Assembly (NCBI GenBank): GCA_029961685.1
Contig: JARWKL010000007.1
Coordinates: 21,647,013-21,711,012, forward strand
Direction of reading: 5' to 3'
DNA length: 64,000 nucleotides
Source: Aristolochia californica
Lineage: Eukaryota; Streptophyta; Magnoliopsida; Piperales; Aristolochiaceae
This document shows positions 1-13,358 of this stretch, in pieces. Under the pieces are notes generated by a model. The model was not told the origin of the DNA. It searched no databases and worked only from the letters and a program-made list of their open reading frames with translations. The stretch's first letter is position 1; each line of letters starts with the position of its first letter. The position numbers and the translations under genes are program-made.

Positions 1-3000
1 TGTCTGTATGTTTTAGGGAACGTAGGCACTTTTTCGTTTTTATATCTAAGGTTATGCAATCGTCGGGAAATGGGGGAGGCGGGCGATTTTTTACTGAGTG
101 TTGACTTCAAATCCATAAGTCATTTCTTACAAAAATATAGCCCGTTACGCATGACAAATCACTTTACAATCATCTATGATTGTTAGCTCAACGTTTTGAA
201 TATGGGAAAAATAATGGCTTGTTTGACTCGGGCAAATATCCCACCGCACGTTCACTTGAGAATTTAATGAGCGTTTGTTATTCTCTTTAAAAGCTTTGGA
301 CCCATAGGTCATTTGAATCTTTAACATGTTTCTAGCATGCATATCCATTTTTAAAACATGTGTAGAAAAAATCTCCTTCATGTAAAATTCCAAGATATTA
401 GTTTTGGACCAGTGGAATTTCCCAAACTTGGATAACAAAACTTTTGTGTTCATTTGTGGTGTGTGAATAAATTTTCTTCATTTACTTCTTTTATTTTTTT
501 AAAATTTTTTTGTACATCAACTATGAAAATTTCATTTTACTGTGATCTATTTGCCTTTTTTGTTTACGGGATGAAGGGAGAGCGAAAAACTCAAAGTTTT
601 GATTTAAGAAAAATGTGAACATCTAAAACGGAAATGCACAATGCACATATGTAGAGAGAGATAATTCCAAAGAGTATCTGTAATTTTTAGGGATTGTAAG
701 CACCTTTTCATTTTTACATCTCAGGTTTTGCAATCGTCGAGAAAAATGGGTTGCGAAGGATTTTTAACTGAGTGTTGAATTGCAATCTATGAGTCATTTC
801 ATACAAAAATATAGCCCGTTACGCATGATAAATCACATTACAATCATCTATGATTAATTTTGTCAGCTTTTTGCAAATGGGCAAAATAATGGCATGTTTG
901 ACTTGGGCAAATATCCACCGCAAGTTCATTTGAGAATTTAATGAGCGTTTGTTATTCTCTTTAAAAGCTTTGCATCCATAGCTCATTTGCATCTTTAACA
1001 TGTGTCCAACATGCATATCCATTTTTAAAAAATGTGTGGACGAAATCTCTTTATTGCAAAATTCCAAGCTATTAGGGTTAAACTAGATGAATTTCTCGAA
1101 ATTGGATAACAAAACTTTTGTGTTCATTTGTGTTGGGTGAATAAATTTTCTTTATTTATATTTGTTATTGTTTCAAATTTTTTCCATACATCAACTATAA
1201 ACTTTTCATTTTGTTGTAAGCTTTTTGCCTCGTTTGTTTTCGCGATGAAGGGAGAGCGAAAAGTCAAATTTTTGATTTAAGAAAAAAGTGTACATCTAAA
1301 ATGGAAAAGCACAATGCACAATTGTAGGGAGAGATAATTCCAAAGAGTGTCTGTAATTTTAAGGGATTGTAAGCTCTTTTTAGTTTTTATATCTCAGGTT
1401 TTGCAATCGTCGGGAAAAATTGGTGGCAGAAGATTTTTAACTGAGTGTTGAATTTCAATCCATAAGTCGTTTCAAACAAAAATATAGCCCGTTACGCATG
1501 ATAAATAACTTTACAATCATTTATGATTGTTAGATTAAATTTTTGAAAATGGGCCAAATAATGACTAGTTAGGCTCGGGTAAATATCCCACCGCACGTTC
1601 ACTTGTGAATTTAATGTGGGTTTGTTATTCTCATTAAAACCATTGGATCCAGATGTCATTTGAATCTTTAACATGTTTCAAGCATGCATATCCATTTTTA
1701 AAACATGTGTAGAAAAAATCTCCTTCATGTAAAATTCCATGCTTAATAGGGTTGGACTAATAGAATTTTCCAAACTTGGATAACAAAACTTGTATGTTCA
1801 TTTGTGCTGTGTGAATAGATATTTTTTATTTACATTAGTTATTACTTTAAATATTTTCCACACATCAACTATAAAATTTTTATTTTGTGGTAATCTTTTT
1901 TGCCTTTTTTGTTTACGGGATGAAGGGGGAGCGAAAACTCAAAGTTCTGATTTAAGAAAAAAGTGTACATCTAAAATGGAAATGCACAATGCACAAATGT
2001 AGAGAGAGATATTTCTGAAGAGTGTCTGTATGTTTTAGGGATCGTATGCACTTTTTCGTTTTTATATATAAGGTTTTGCAATCGTCGGGAAACGGGGGAG
2101 GTGGGCGATTTTCAACTGAGTGTTGACGTCAAATCCATAAGTCATTTCTTACAAAAATATAGCCCGTTACGCATGACAAATCACTTTACAATCACCTATG
2201 ATTTTTAGCTCAAGTTTTTGAATATGGGCAAAATAATGGTTTGTTTGACTCGGGCAAATATCTCACCCCACGTTCACTTGAGAATTTAATCAGCGTTTGT
2301 TATTCTCTTTAAAAGCTTTGGATCCATAGGTCATTTGAATCTTTAACATGTTTCTGGCATGCATATCCATTTTTAAAACATGTGTAGAAAAAATCTCCTT
2401 CATGTAAAATTCCAAGATATTAGTTTTGGACTAGTGGAATTTCCCAAACTTGGATAACAAAACTTTTGTGTTCATTTGTGGTGAGTGAATAAATTTTCTT
2501 CATTTACTTTTTTATTGTTTTAAACTTTTTCCGTTCATCAACTATGGAATTTTCATTTTGTTGCGATCTTTTTGCCTTTTTTGTTTACGGGATGAAGGGA
2601 GAGAGAAAAACTCGAAGTTTTGATTTAAGAAAAATGTGTACATCTAAAATGGAAATGCACAATGCACATATGTAGAGAGAGATAATTCCAAAGAGTGTCT
2701 GTAATTTTTAGGGATTGTAAGCATCTTTTTCGTTTCTATATCTCAGGTTTTGCAATCGTCGAGAAAAATGGGTTGCGGAGGATTTTTAACTGAGTATTGA
2801 ATTGCAATCCATAAGTCATTTCATACAAAAATATAGCCCGTTACACATGATAAATCACATTACAATCATCTATGATTAATTATGTCAACTTTTTGCAAAT
2901 GGGTAAAATAATGGCATGTTTGACTCAGGTAAATATCCCACCACAAGTTCACTTGAGAATTTAATGAGTGTTTGTTATTCTCTTTAAAAGCTTTGCATCC

Positions 3001-6000
3001 ATAGCTCATTTGCATCTTTAACATGTTTCAAACATGCATATCCATTTTTAAAACATGTGTGGACAAAATCTCTTTCTTACAAAATTCCAAGCTTAAAAGG
3101 GTTGGACTAATGGAATTTCCCAAACTTGGATAACAAAACTTTTATGTTCATTTGTGCTGTGTGAATAGATATTTTTTATTTACATTAGTTATTATTTTAA
3201 ATATTTTCCACACATCAACTATAAAATTTTTATTTTGTAGTAATCTTTTTTGACTTTTTTGTTTACGGGATGAAGGCGGACCGAAAACTCAAAGTTCTGA
3301 TTTCAGAAAAAAGTGTACATCTAAAATGAAAATGCACAATGCACAAATGTAGAGAGAGAGATTTCCAAAGAGTGTCTGTATGTTTTAGGGATCGTATGCA
3401 CTTTTTCGTTTTTATATCTAAGGTTTTACAATCATCGGGAAACGGGGAAGGCGGGCGATTTTTAACTGAGTGTTGACTTCAAATCCATAAGTCATTTCTT
3501 ACAAAAATATAGCCCGTTACACATGACAAATCACTTTACAATCACCCATTATTGTTAGCTCAACTTTTTGAATATGGGCAAAATAATGGCTTGTTTGACT
3601 CTGGCAAATATCCCACCGCACGTTCACTTGAGAATTTAATGAGCGTTTGTTATTCTCTTTAAAAGCTTTGCATCCATAGGTTATTTGCATCTTTAACATG
3701 TTTCAAACATGCACATCCATTTTTAAAACATGTGTGGACGAAATATCTTGCTTGCAAAATTCCAAACTATTAGGGTTAAACTAGTGGAATTTCCCAAAAT
3801 TGGATAACAAAACTTTTGTGTTCATTTGTGTTGGGTGAATAAATTTTCTATATTTATATTTGTTATTGTTTTAAATTTTTTCCATACATCAACTATAAAA
3901 TTTTCATTTTTTTGTAAGATTTTTGCCTTGTTTGTTTTCGGGATGAAGGGAGAGAGAAAAGTCAAAGTTTGATTTTAGAAAAAAGTGTACATTGAAAATG
4001 TAAAAGCACAATGCAAAATTGTAGGGAGAGATAATTCCAAAGAGTGTCTATAATTTTTAGGGATTTTAAGCTCTTTTTAGTTTTTATATCTAAGGTTTTG
4101 CAATTGTCGGGAAAAATTGGTGGCAGAGGATTTTTAACTGAGTGTTGAATTGAACTCCATTAGTCATTTCATACAAAAATATAGCCCGTTACGCATGATA
4201 AATCACTTTACAATCATCTATCATTGTTAGATCAAATTTTTGAAAATGGGCAAAATAATGACTTGTTAGGCTCAGGTAAATATCCCACCGCAAGTTCACT
4301 TGAGAATTTAATGAGCGTTTGCTATTCTCTTTAAAAGCTTTGGATCCATAGGTCATTTGAATCTTTAACATATTTCAAGCATGCATATCCATTTTTAAAA
4401 CATGTGTAGAAAAAATCTCCTTCCTGTAAAATTCCAAGCTTAATTGGGTTGGACTAATGGAATTTCCCAAACTTGGATAACAAAACTTTTGTGTTCATTT
4501 GTGGTGTGTGAATAGATATTTTTTATTTACATTAGTTATTATTTTAAATATTTTCCACAAATCAACTATAAAATTTTTATTTTGTTGTGATCTTTTTTGC
4601 CTTTTTTCTTTACGGATGAAGGGGAAGCGAAAACTGAAAGTTCTGATTTAAGAAAAAAGTGTACATCTAAAATGGAAATGAACAATGCATAAATGTAGAG
4701 AGAGATATTTCCAAAGAGTGTCTGTATGTTTTAGGGATCGTATGCAGTTTTTTGTTTTTATATCTAAGTTTTTGCAATCGTCGGGAAACGGGGGAGGCGG
4801 ACGATTTTTAACTGAGTGTTGACTTCAAATCCATAAGTCATTTCTTACAAAAATATAGCCCGTTACACATGAAAAATCACTTTACATTCACCTATGATTG
4901 TTAGCTCAACTTTTTGAATATGGGCAAAATAATGGCTTGTTTGACTCGGGCAAATATCCTGCCGCACGTTCACTTGAGAATTTAATGAGCGTTTGTTATT
5001 CTCTTTGAAAGCATTGGATCCATAGGTCATTTGAATCTTTAACATGTTTCAAGCATGCAAATCCATTTTTAAAACATGTGTAGAAAAAATATCCTTCATG
5101 TAAAATTCCAAGCGTAATAGGGTTGGACTAATGGAATTTCCCAAACATGGAAAACAAAACTTTTGCGTTCATTTGTGGTGTGTGAAAAATTTTTCTTCAT
5201 TTACTTTTTTTATTGTTTTAAACTTTTTCCGTACGTCAACTATGAAATTTTCATTTTGCTGTGATCTATTTGTCTTTTTTGTTTATGGGATGAAGGGAGA
5301 GCGAAAACCTCGAAGTTTTGATTTAATAAAAATGTGTACATCTAAAATGGAAATGCACAATGCACAAATGTAGAGATAGAGATTTCCAAAGAGTGTCTGT
5401 ATGTTTTAGGGGTCGTATGCACTTTTTTCGTTTTTATATCTAAGCTTTTGCAATCGTCGGGAAACGGGGGAGGCGGGCGATTTTTAACTGAGTGTTGACT
5501 TCAAATTCATAAGTCATTTCTTACAAAAATATAGCCCGTTACGCATGACAAATCACTTTACAATCACCCATGATTGTTAGCTCAACTTTTTGAATATGGG
5601 CAAAATAATGGCTTGTTTGACTCGGGCAAATATCCCACCGCACGTTCACTTGAGAATTTAATGAGCGTTTGTTATTCTCTTTAAAAGCTTTGGATCCATA
5701 TGTAATTTGAATCTTTAACATGTTTTTGGCATGCATATCCATTTTTAAAACATGTGCAGAAAAAATCTCCTTCATGTAAAATTTCAAGATATTAGTTTTG
5801 GACTAGTGGAATTTCCCAAACTTGGATAGCAAAACTTTTGTGTTCATTTGTGGTGTGTGAATAAATTTTCTTCATTTACTTTTTTTATTGTTTTAAACTT
5901 TTTCCGTACATCAACTATGGAATTTTAATTTTGCTGTGATCTATTTGCCTTTTTTGTTTACGGGATGAAAGGAGAGCGAAAAACTCGAAGTTTTGATTTA

Positions 6001-7553
6001 AGAAAAATGTGTACATCTAAAACGGAAATGCACAATGCACATATGTAGAGAGAGATAATTCCAAAGAGTGTCTGTAATTTTTAGGGACTGTAAGCACCTT
6101 TTCGATTTTACATCTCAGGTTTTGAAATCATCGAGAAAAATGGGATGCGGAGGATTTTTAATTGAGTGTTGAATTGCAATCTATGAGTCATTTCATACAA
6201 AAATATAGCCCGTTACGAATGATAAATCACATTACAATCAGCTATGATTAATTATGTCAGCTTTTTGCAAATGGGCAAAATAATGGCATGTTTGACTCGG
6301 GTAAATATCCCACCGCAAATTCATTTGAGAATTTAATGAGCGTTTGTTATTCTCTTTAAAAGCTTTGCATCCATAGCTCATTTGCATCGTTAACATGTTT
6401 CAAACATGCATATCCATTTTGAAAACATGTGTGGACGAAATCTCTTTCTTGCAAAATTCCAAGCTATTAGGGTTAAACTAGATGAATTTCTCAAAATTGG
6501 ATAACAAAACTTTTGTGTTCATTTGTGTTGGGTGAATAAATTTTCTTTATTTATATTTTTTATTGTTTCAAATTTTTTCCACACATCAACTATAAAATTT
6601 TCATTTTGTTGTAAGCTTTTTGCCTTGTTTGTTTTCGGGATGAAGGGAGAGCGAAATGTCAAAGTTTTGATTTAAGAAAAAAGTGTACATCTAAAATGGA
6701 AAAGCACAATGCAAAATTGTAGGGAGATAATTCCAAAGAGTGTCTGTAATTTTAAGGGATTGTAAGCTCTTTTTAGTTTTTATATCTCAGGTTTTGCAAT
6801 CGGCAGAAAAAATTGGTGGCAGAGGATTTTTAACTGAGTGTTGAATTGCAATCCATAAGTCGTTTCAAACAAAAATATAGCCCGTTACGCATGATAAATA
6901 ACTTTAAAATCATTTATGATTGTTAGATCATATTTTTGAAAATGGGCAAAATAATGACTTGTTAGGCTCGGGTAAATATCCCACCGCACGTTTACTTGTG
7001 AATTTAATGTGGGTTTGTTATTCTCATTAAAACCTTTGGATCCATATGTCATTTGAATCTTTAACAAGTTTCAAGCATGCATATCCATTTTAAAAACATG
7101 TGTAGAAAAAATCTCCTTCATGTAAAATTCCAAGCTGAATAGGGTTGGACTAATAGAATTTCCCAAACTTGGATAACAAAACTTTTATGTTCATTTGTGC
7201 TGTGTGAATTGATATTTTTTATTTACATTAGTTATTTTTTTAAATATTTTCCACACATCAACTATAAATTTTTTATTTTGTGGTAATCTTTTTTGCCTTT
7301 TTTTGTTTACGGGATGAAGGGGGAGCGAAAACTCAAAGTTCTGATTTAAGAAAAAAGTGTACATCTAAAATGGAAATGCACAATGCACAAATGTAGAGAG
7401 CGATATTTCCAAAGAGTGTCTGTATGTTTTAGGGATCGTATGCACTTTTTCGTTTTTATATCTAAGGTTTTGCAATCGTCGGGAAACGGGGGAGGCGGGC
7501 GATTTTTAACTGATTGTTGACTTCAAATCCATAAGTCATTTCTTACAAAAATA
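1..7553. repeat. Satellite block 1: A-B-C trimers with hybrid monomers
   Basis: Monomer anchors and types: 138 A, 812 B, 1485 C, 2160 A, 2834 B-to-C hybrid, 3510 A-to-B hybrid, 4182 C, 4856 A/C/A/C mosaic, 5532 A, 6206 B, 6878 C. The hybrids keep normal length, so the exchanges were in register. The window starts inside a monomer whose upstream part is type C. Confidence 0.85.
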
Positions 7554-7849
7554 TAGCCCGTTACGCATGACAAATCACTTTAAAATCACCTATGATTGTT
7601 AGGTCATCTTTTTGAATATGGGCAAAATAATGGCTTGTTTGACTCAGGCAAATATCCCACCACACGTTCAGTTGAGAATTTAATGAGCGTTTATTCTCTT
7701 TAAAAGCTTTCGATCCATAGGTCATTTGAATCTTTAACATGTTTCTGGCATGCATATCCATTTTTAAAACATGTGTAGAAAAAATCTCGTTCATGTAAAA
7801 TTCCAAGATATTAGTTTTGGACTAGTGGAATTTCCCAAACTTGGATAAC

Positions 7850-8075
7850 AAAACTTTTGTGTTCATTTGTGGTGAGTGAATAAATTTTTTTCATTTACTT
7901 TTTTTATTGTTTTAAACTTTTTCCGTACATCAACTATGGAATTTTCATCTTGTTGTGATCTTAAAACTTTTGTGTTCATTTGTGGTGAGTGAATAAATTT
8001 TCTTCATTTACTTTTTATTGTTTTAAACTTTTTCCGTACATCAACTATGGAATTTTCATTTTGTTGTGATCTTTT
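7850..8075. repeat. 113-bp direct duplication inside an A monomer (copy 1)
   Basis: The stretch starting aaaacttttgtgttcattt at 7850 starts again at 7963, joined at gtgatcttaaaac. The two copies are nearly identical. The same duplication with the same joint is present at 17702-17927, so it is a shared derived mark of the nine-monomer unit. Confidence 0.9.
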
Positions 8076-8995
8076 TGCCTTTTTTGTTTACGGGATGAAG
8101 GGAGAGCGAAAAACTCGAAGTTTTGATTTAAGAAAAATGAACAATGCACAATGCACATATGTAGGGAGAGATAATTCCAAAGAGTGTCTATAATTTTTAG
8201 GGATTGTAAGCACCTTTTCATTTTTATATCTCAGGTTTTGCAATCGTCGGGAAAAATGGGTTGCGGAGGATTTTTAACTGAGTGTTGAATTGCAATCCAT
8301 AAGTAATTTCATACAAAAATATAGCCCGTTACGCATGATAAATCACATTACAATCATTTATGATTAATTATGTCAGCTTTTTGCAAATGGGCAAAATAAT
8401 GGCATGTTTGACTCGGGTAAATATCCCACCGCAAGTTCACTTGAGAATTTAATGAGTGTTTGTTATTCTCTGTAAAAGCTTTGCATCCATAGCTCATTCG
8501 CATCTTTAACATGTTTCAAACATGCATATCCAGTTTTAAAACATGTGTGGGCGAAATCTCTTTCTTGCAAAATTCCAAGCTATTAGGGTTAAACTAGTGG
8601 AATTTCCCTAAATTGGATAACAAAACTTTTGTGCTCATTTGTGTTGGGTGAATAAATTTTCTTTATTTATATTTGTTATTGTTTTGAATTTTTTCCATAC
8701 ATCAATTATAAAACTTTAATTTTGTTGTAAGCTTTTTGCCTTGTTTGTTTTCGGGATGAAGGGAGAGCGAAAAGTCAAAGTTTTTATTTAAGAAAAAAGT
8801 GTACATCTAAAGTAGAAAAGCGCAATGCACAATTGTAGGGAGAGATAATTCCAAAGAGTGTCTATAATTTTAAGGGATTGTAAGCTCCTTTTAGTTTTTA
8901 TATCTCACGTTTTGCAATCGTCGGGAAAAATTGGTGGCAGAGGATTTTTAACTGAGTGTTGAATTGCAATCCATAAGTCATTTCATACAAAAATA

Positions 8996-9535
8996 TAGCC
9001 CGTTACGCATGATAAATCACTTTACAATCATCTAAGATTGTTAGATCAAATTTTTGAAAATGGGCAAAATAATGACTCGTTAGGCTCGGTTAAATTCCAA
9101 ACTTGTAAAATTCCAAGCTTAAAAGGGTTGGACTAATGGAATTTCCCAAACTTGGATAACAAAACTTTTATGTTCATTTGTGCTGTGTGAATAGATATTT
9201 TTTATTTAAATTAGTTATTATTTTAAATATTTTCCACACATCCACTATAAAATTTTTATTTTGTGGGAATCTTTTTTGCCTTTTTTGTTTACGGGATGAA
9301 GGGGGAGCGAAAACTCAAAGTTCTGATTTCAGAAAAAAGTGTACATCTAAAATGGAAATGCACAATGCACAAATGTAGAGAGAGAGATTTCCAAAGAGTG
9401 TCTGTATGTTTTAGGGATCGTATGCACTTTTTCGTTTTTATATCTAAGGTTTTGCAATCGTAGGGAAACGGGGGAGGCGGGCGATTTTTAACTGAGTGTT
9501 GACTTCAAATCCATAACTCATTTCTTAATAAAATA
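8996..9535. repeat. Truncated type C monomer (540 bp)
   Basis: The interval to the next anchor is 540 bp, against 676 bp in the matching monomer at 18848. About 136 bp is missing, with the joint near 9092-9105 where ctcggttaaat runs into tccaaacttg. This is an out-of-register internal deletion unique to this copy. Confidence 0.85.
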
Positions 9536-10209
9536 TAGCCCGTTACTCATGACAAATCACTTTACAATCATCTATGATTGTTAGCTCAACGTTTTGAAAA
9601 TGGGCAAAATAGTGGCCTGTTTGACTCGGGTAAATATCCCACCGCACGTTCACTTGAGAATTTAATGAGCGTTTGCTATTCTCTTTAAAAGCTTTGGATC
9701 CATAGGTCATTTGAATCTTGAACATGTTTCTGCCATGCATATCCATTTTTAAAACATGTATAGAAAAAATCTCCTTCATGTAAAATTCCAAGATATTAGT
9801 TTTGGACAAGTGGAATTTCCCAAACTTGGATAACAAAACTTTTGTGTTCATTTGTGGTGTGTGAATAAATTTTCTTCATTTAATTTTTTTATTTTTTTAA
9901 ACTTTTTCCGTACATCAACTATGAAATTTTCATTTTGCAGTGATCTATTTGCCTTTTTTGTTTACGGGATGAAGGGAGAGCGAAAAACACGAAGTTTTGA
10001 TATAAGAAAAATCTATACATCTAAAACGGAAATGCACAATGCACATAAGTAGAGAGAGATAATTCCAAAGAGTGTCTGTAATTTGTAGGGATTGTAAGCA
10101 CCTTTTCGTTTTTATATTTCAGGTTTTGCAATCGACCGGAAAAATGGGTTGCAGAGGATTTTTAACTGAGTGTTGAATTGCAATCCATAAGTCCTTTCAT
10201 ACAAAAATA

Positions 10210-10663
10210 TAGCCCGTTACGCATGATAAATCACATTAGAATCATCTATGATTTATTATGTCAGCGTTTTGCAAATGGGCAAAATAATGGCTGTTTGACT
10301 CGGGTAAATATCCCACCGCAAGTTCACATGTGAATTTAATTAGTGTTTGTTTTAAATTTTTTCCATACATCAACTATAAAATTTTCATTTTGTTGTAAGC
10401 TTTTTGCCTTGTATGTTTTCGGGATGAAGGGAGAGCGAAAAGTCAAAATTTTGATTTAAGAAAAAAGTGTACATCTAAAATGGAAAAGCAAAATGCACAA
10501 TTGTAGGGAGAGATAATTCCAAAGAGTGTCTGTAATTTTTAGGGATTGTAAGCTCTTTTTAGTTTTTATATCTAAGGTTTTGCAATCGTCGGGAAAAATT
10601 GGTGGCAGAGGATTTTTAATTGAGTGTTGAATTGCAATCCATAAGTTATTTCATACAAAAATA
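10210..10663. repeat. Truncated type B monomer (454 bp)
   Basis: About 220 bp is missing relative to 14033 and 20198. The joint is at about 10345-10352, where tagtgtttgt from the middle of the monomer meets tttaaattttttcc from its second half. The overlap tttgttt/tgtttt gives short microhomology. Confidence 0.85.
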
Positions 10664-13358
10664 TAGCCCGTTACGCATGATAAATCACTTTACAATCATC
10701 TATGATTGTTAGATCAAATTTTTGAAAATGGGCAAAATAATGACTTGTTAGACTCGGGTAAATATCCCACCGCACGTTCACTTGAGAATTTAATGAGCGT
10801 TTGTTATTCTCTTTAAAAGCTTTGGATCCATAGGTCCTTTGAATCTTTAACATGTTTCAAGCATGCATATCCATTTTTAAAACATGTTAGAAAAAATCTC
10901 CTTCATGTAAAATTCCAAGCTTAATAGGGTTGGACTAATGGAATTTCCCAAAGTTGGATAACAAAACTTTTGTGTTGATTTGTGGTGTGTAAATAGATAT
11001 TTTTTATTTACTTTAGTTATTATTTTAAATATTTTCCACACATCAACTATAAAATTTTTATTTTGTTGTGATCTTTTTTGCCTTTTTTGTTTACGGGATG
11101 AAGGGGCCGCGAAAACTCAAAGTTCTGATTTAAGAAAAAATTGTATATTTAAAATGGAAATGGACAATGCACAAATGTAGAGAGAGATTTCCAAAGAGTG
11201 TATGTATGTTTTAGGGATCGTATGCATTTTTTGGTTTTAATATCTATGGTTTTGCAATCGTCGGGGACGGGGGAGGCAAGCGATTTTTCACAGAGTGTTG
11301 ACTTCAAATCCATAAGTCATTTCTTACAAAAATATAGCTCGTTAAGCATGACAAATCACTTTACAACCATCTATGATTGTTAGCTCAACGTTTTGAATAT
11401 GGGCAAAATAATGGCTTGTTTGACTCGGGCAAATATCCCACCGCACGTTCACTTGAGAATTTAATGAGCGTTTGTTATTCTCTTTAAAAGCTTTGGATCC
11501 ATAGGTCATTTGAATCTTTAACATGTTTCTGGCATGCATATCCATTTTTAAAACATGTGTAGAAAAAATCTCCTTCATGTAAAATTCCAAGATATTAGTT
11601 TTGGACCAGTGGAATTTCCCAAACTTGGATAACAAAACTTTTGTGTTCATTTGTGGTGTGTGAATACATTTTATTCATTTACTTTTTTTTATTGTTTTAA
11701 ACTTTTTCCGTACATCAACTATGAAATTTTCATTTTGCAGTGATCTATTTGCCTTTTTTGTTTATGGGATGAAGGGAGAGGGAAAAACTTGACGTTTTGA
11801 TTTAAGAAAAATGTGTACATCTAAAACGGAAATGCACGATGCACATATGTAGAGAGAGATAATTCCAAATAGTGTCTGTATTTTTTAGGGATTGTAATCA
11901 CCTTTTCGTTTTTATATCTCAGGTTTTGCAATCGTCGGGAAAAATGGGTTTCAGAGGATTTTTAACTGAGTGTTGAATTGAAATCCATAAGTCATTCCAT
12001 ACAAAAATATAACCCGTTGCGCATGATAAATCACATTATAATCATCTACGATTAATTATGTCAGCTTTTTGCAAATGGAAAAAATAATGGCATGTTTGGC
12101 TCGGGTAAATATCGCACCGCAAGTTCACTTAAAAATTTTATGAGCGTTTGTTTTTCTCTTTAAAAGCTTTTCATCCATAGCTTATTTGCATCTTTAACAT
12201 GTTTCAAACATGCATATCCATTTTTAAAACATGTGTGGACGAAATCTCTTTCTTGCAAAATTCCAAGCTATTAGGGTTACACTAGTGGAATTTCCCAAAA
12301 TTGGATAACAAAACTTTTGTGTTGATTTGTGTTGGGTGAATAAATTTTATTTATTTATATTCGTTAATGTTTTAAATTTTTCCATACATCAACTATAAAA
12401 TTTTTATTTTGTTCTTAGCTTTTTGCCTTGTTTGTTTTTGGGATGAAGGGAGAGCGAAAACTCAAAGTTTTGATTTAATAAAAAAGTGTACATCTAAAAT
12501 GGAAAAGCACAATGCACAATTGTTGAGAGAGATAATTCCAAAGAGTGTCTGTAATTTTTAGGGATTGTATGCTCTTTTTAGTTTTTATATATCAGGTTTT
12601 GCAATCGTCGGGAAAAATTGGTGGCAGAGGATTTTTAACTGAGTGTTGAATTGCAATCCATAAGTCATTTCATACAAAAATATAGCCCGTTACGCATGAT
12701 AAATCACTTTAAAATCATCTATGATTGCTAGATCAAATTTTTGAAAATGGGCAGAATAATGACTTGTTAGGCTCGGGTAAATATCCCACCGCACGATTAC
12801 TTGTGAATTTAATCTGGGTTTGTTATTCTCATTAAAAACTTTGGATCCATATGTCATTTGAATCTTTAAAAAGTTTCAAGCATGCATATCCATTTTAAAA
12901 ACATGTGTAGAAAAAATCTCCTTCATGTAAAATTCCAAGCTTAATAGGGTTGGACTAATAGAATTTCCCAAACTTGGATAACAAAACTTTTATGTTCATT
13001 TGTGCTGTGTGAATAGATATTTTTTATTTACATTAGTTATTATTTTAAATATTTTCCACTCATCAACTATAAAATTTTTATTTTGTGGTAATCTTTTTTG
13101 CCTTTTTTGTTTACGGGATGAAGGGGGAGCGAAAACTCAAAGTTCTGATTTAAGAAAAAAGTGTACATCTAAAATGGAAATGCACAATGCACAAATGTAG
13201 AGAGCGATATTTCCAAAGAGTGTCTGTATGTTTTAGGGATCGTATGCACTTTTTCATTTTTATATCTAAGGTTTTGCAATCGTCGGGAAATGGGGGAGGC
13301 GGGCGATTGTTAACGGAAGTGTTGACTTCAAATCCAAAACTCATTTCTTAATAAAATA

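Larger units (their letters stand above)
7554..13358. repeat. Nine-monomer higher-order unit, copy 1 (with two deletions)
   Basis: Anchors: 7554 A (with a 113-bp internal duplication), 8322 B, 8996 C (about 136 bp deleted), 9536 A, 10210 B (about 220 bp deleted), 10664 C, 11335 A, 12010 B, 12683 C. Each member has a counterpart in 17403-23567 that shares private variants. Examples are the 113-bp duplication plus a short deletion near 8137/17988, cacataagtagagag near 10043/20032, and a gagggaaaaactt variant in the A monomers. Allowing for the two deletions and a few 1-5 bp indels, offsets of 9849-10210 bp are consistent along the copy. Confidence 0.82.

Noticed and set aside
1..7553. Possible CRISPR-like repeat-spacer structure
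   Set aside because: The periodicity is a contiguous 672-bp tandem repeat with no unique spacers, in a plant-like context.
11342..11650. Recurrent minus-strand reading frames of 60-102 codons (for example 145-453, 11342-11650, 44599-44847)
   Set aside because: They recur only because the satellite monomer recurs. They vary in length, are broken in many monomers, show no known domain and have no coding-like base pattern. I treat them as open by chance.
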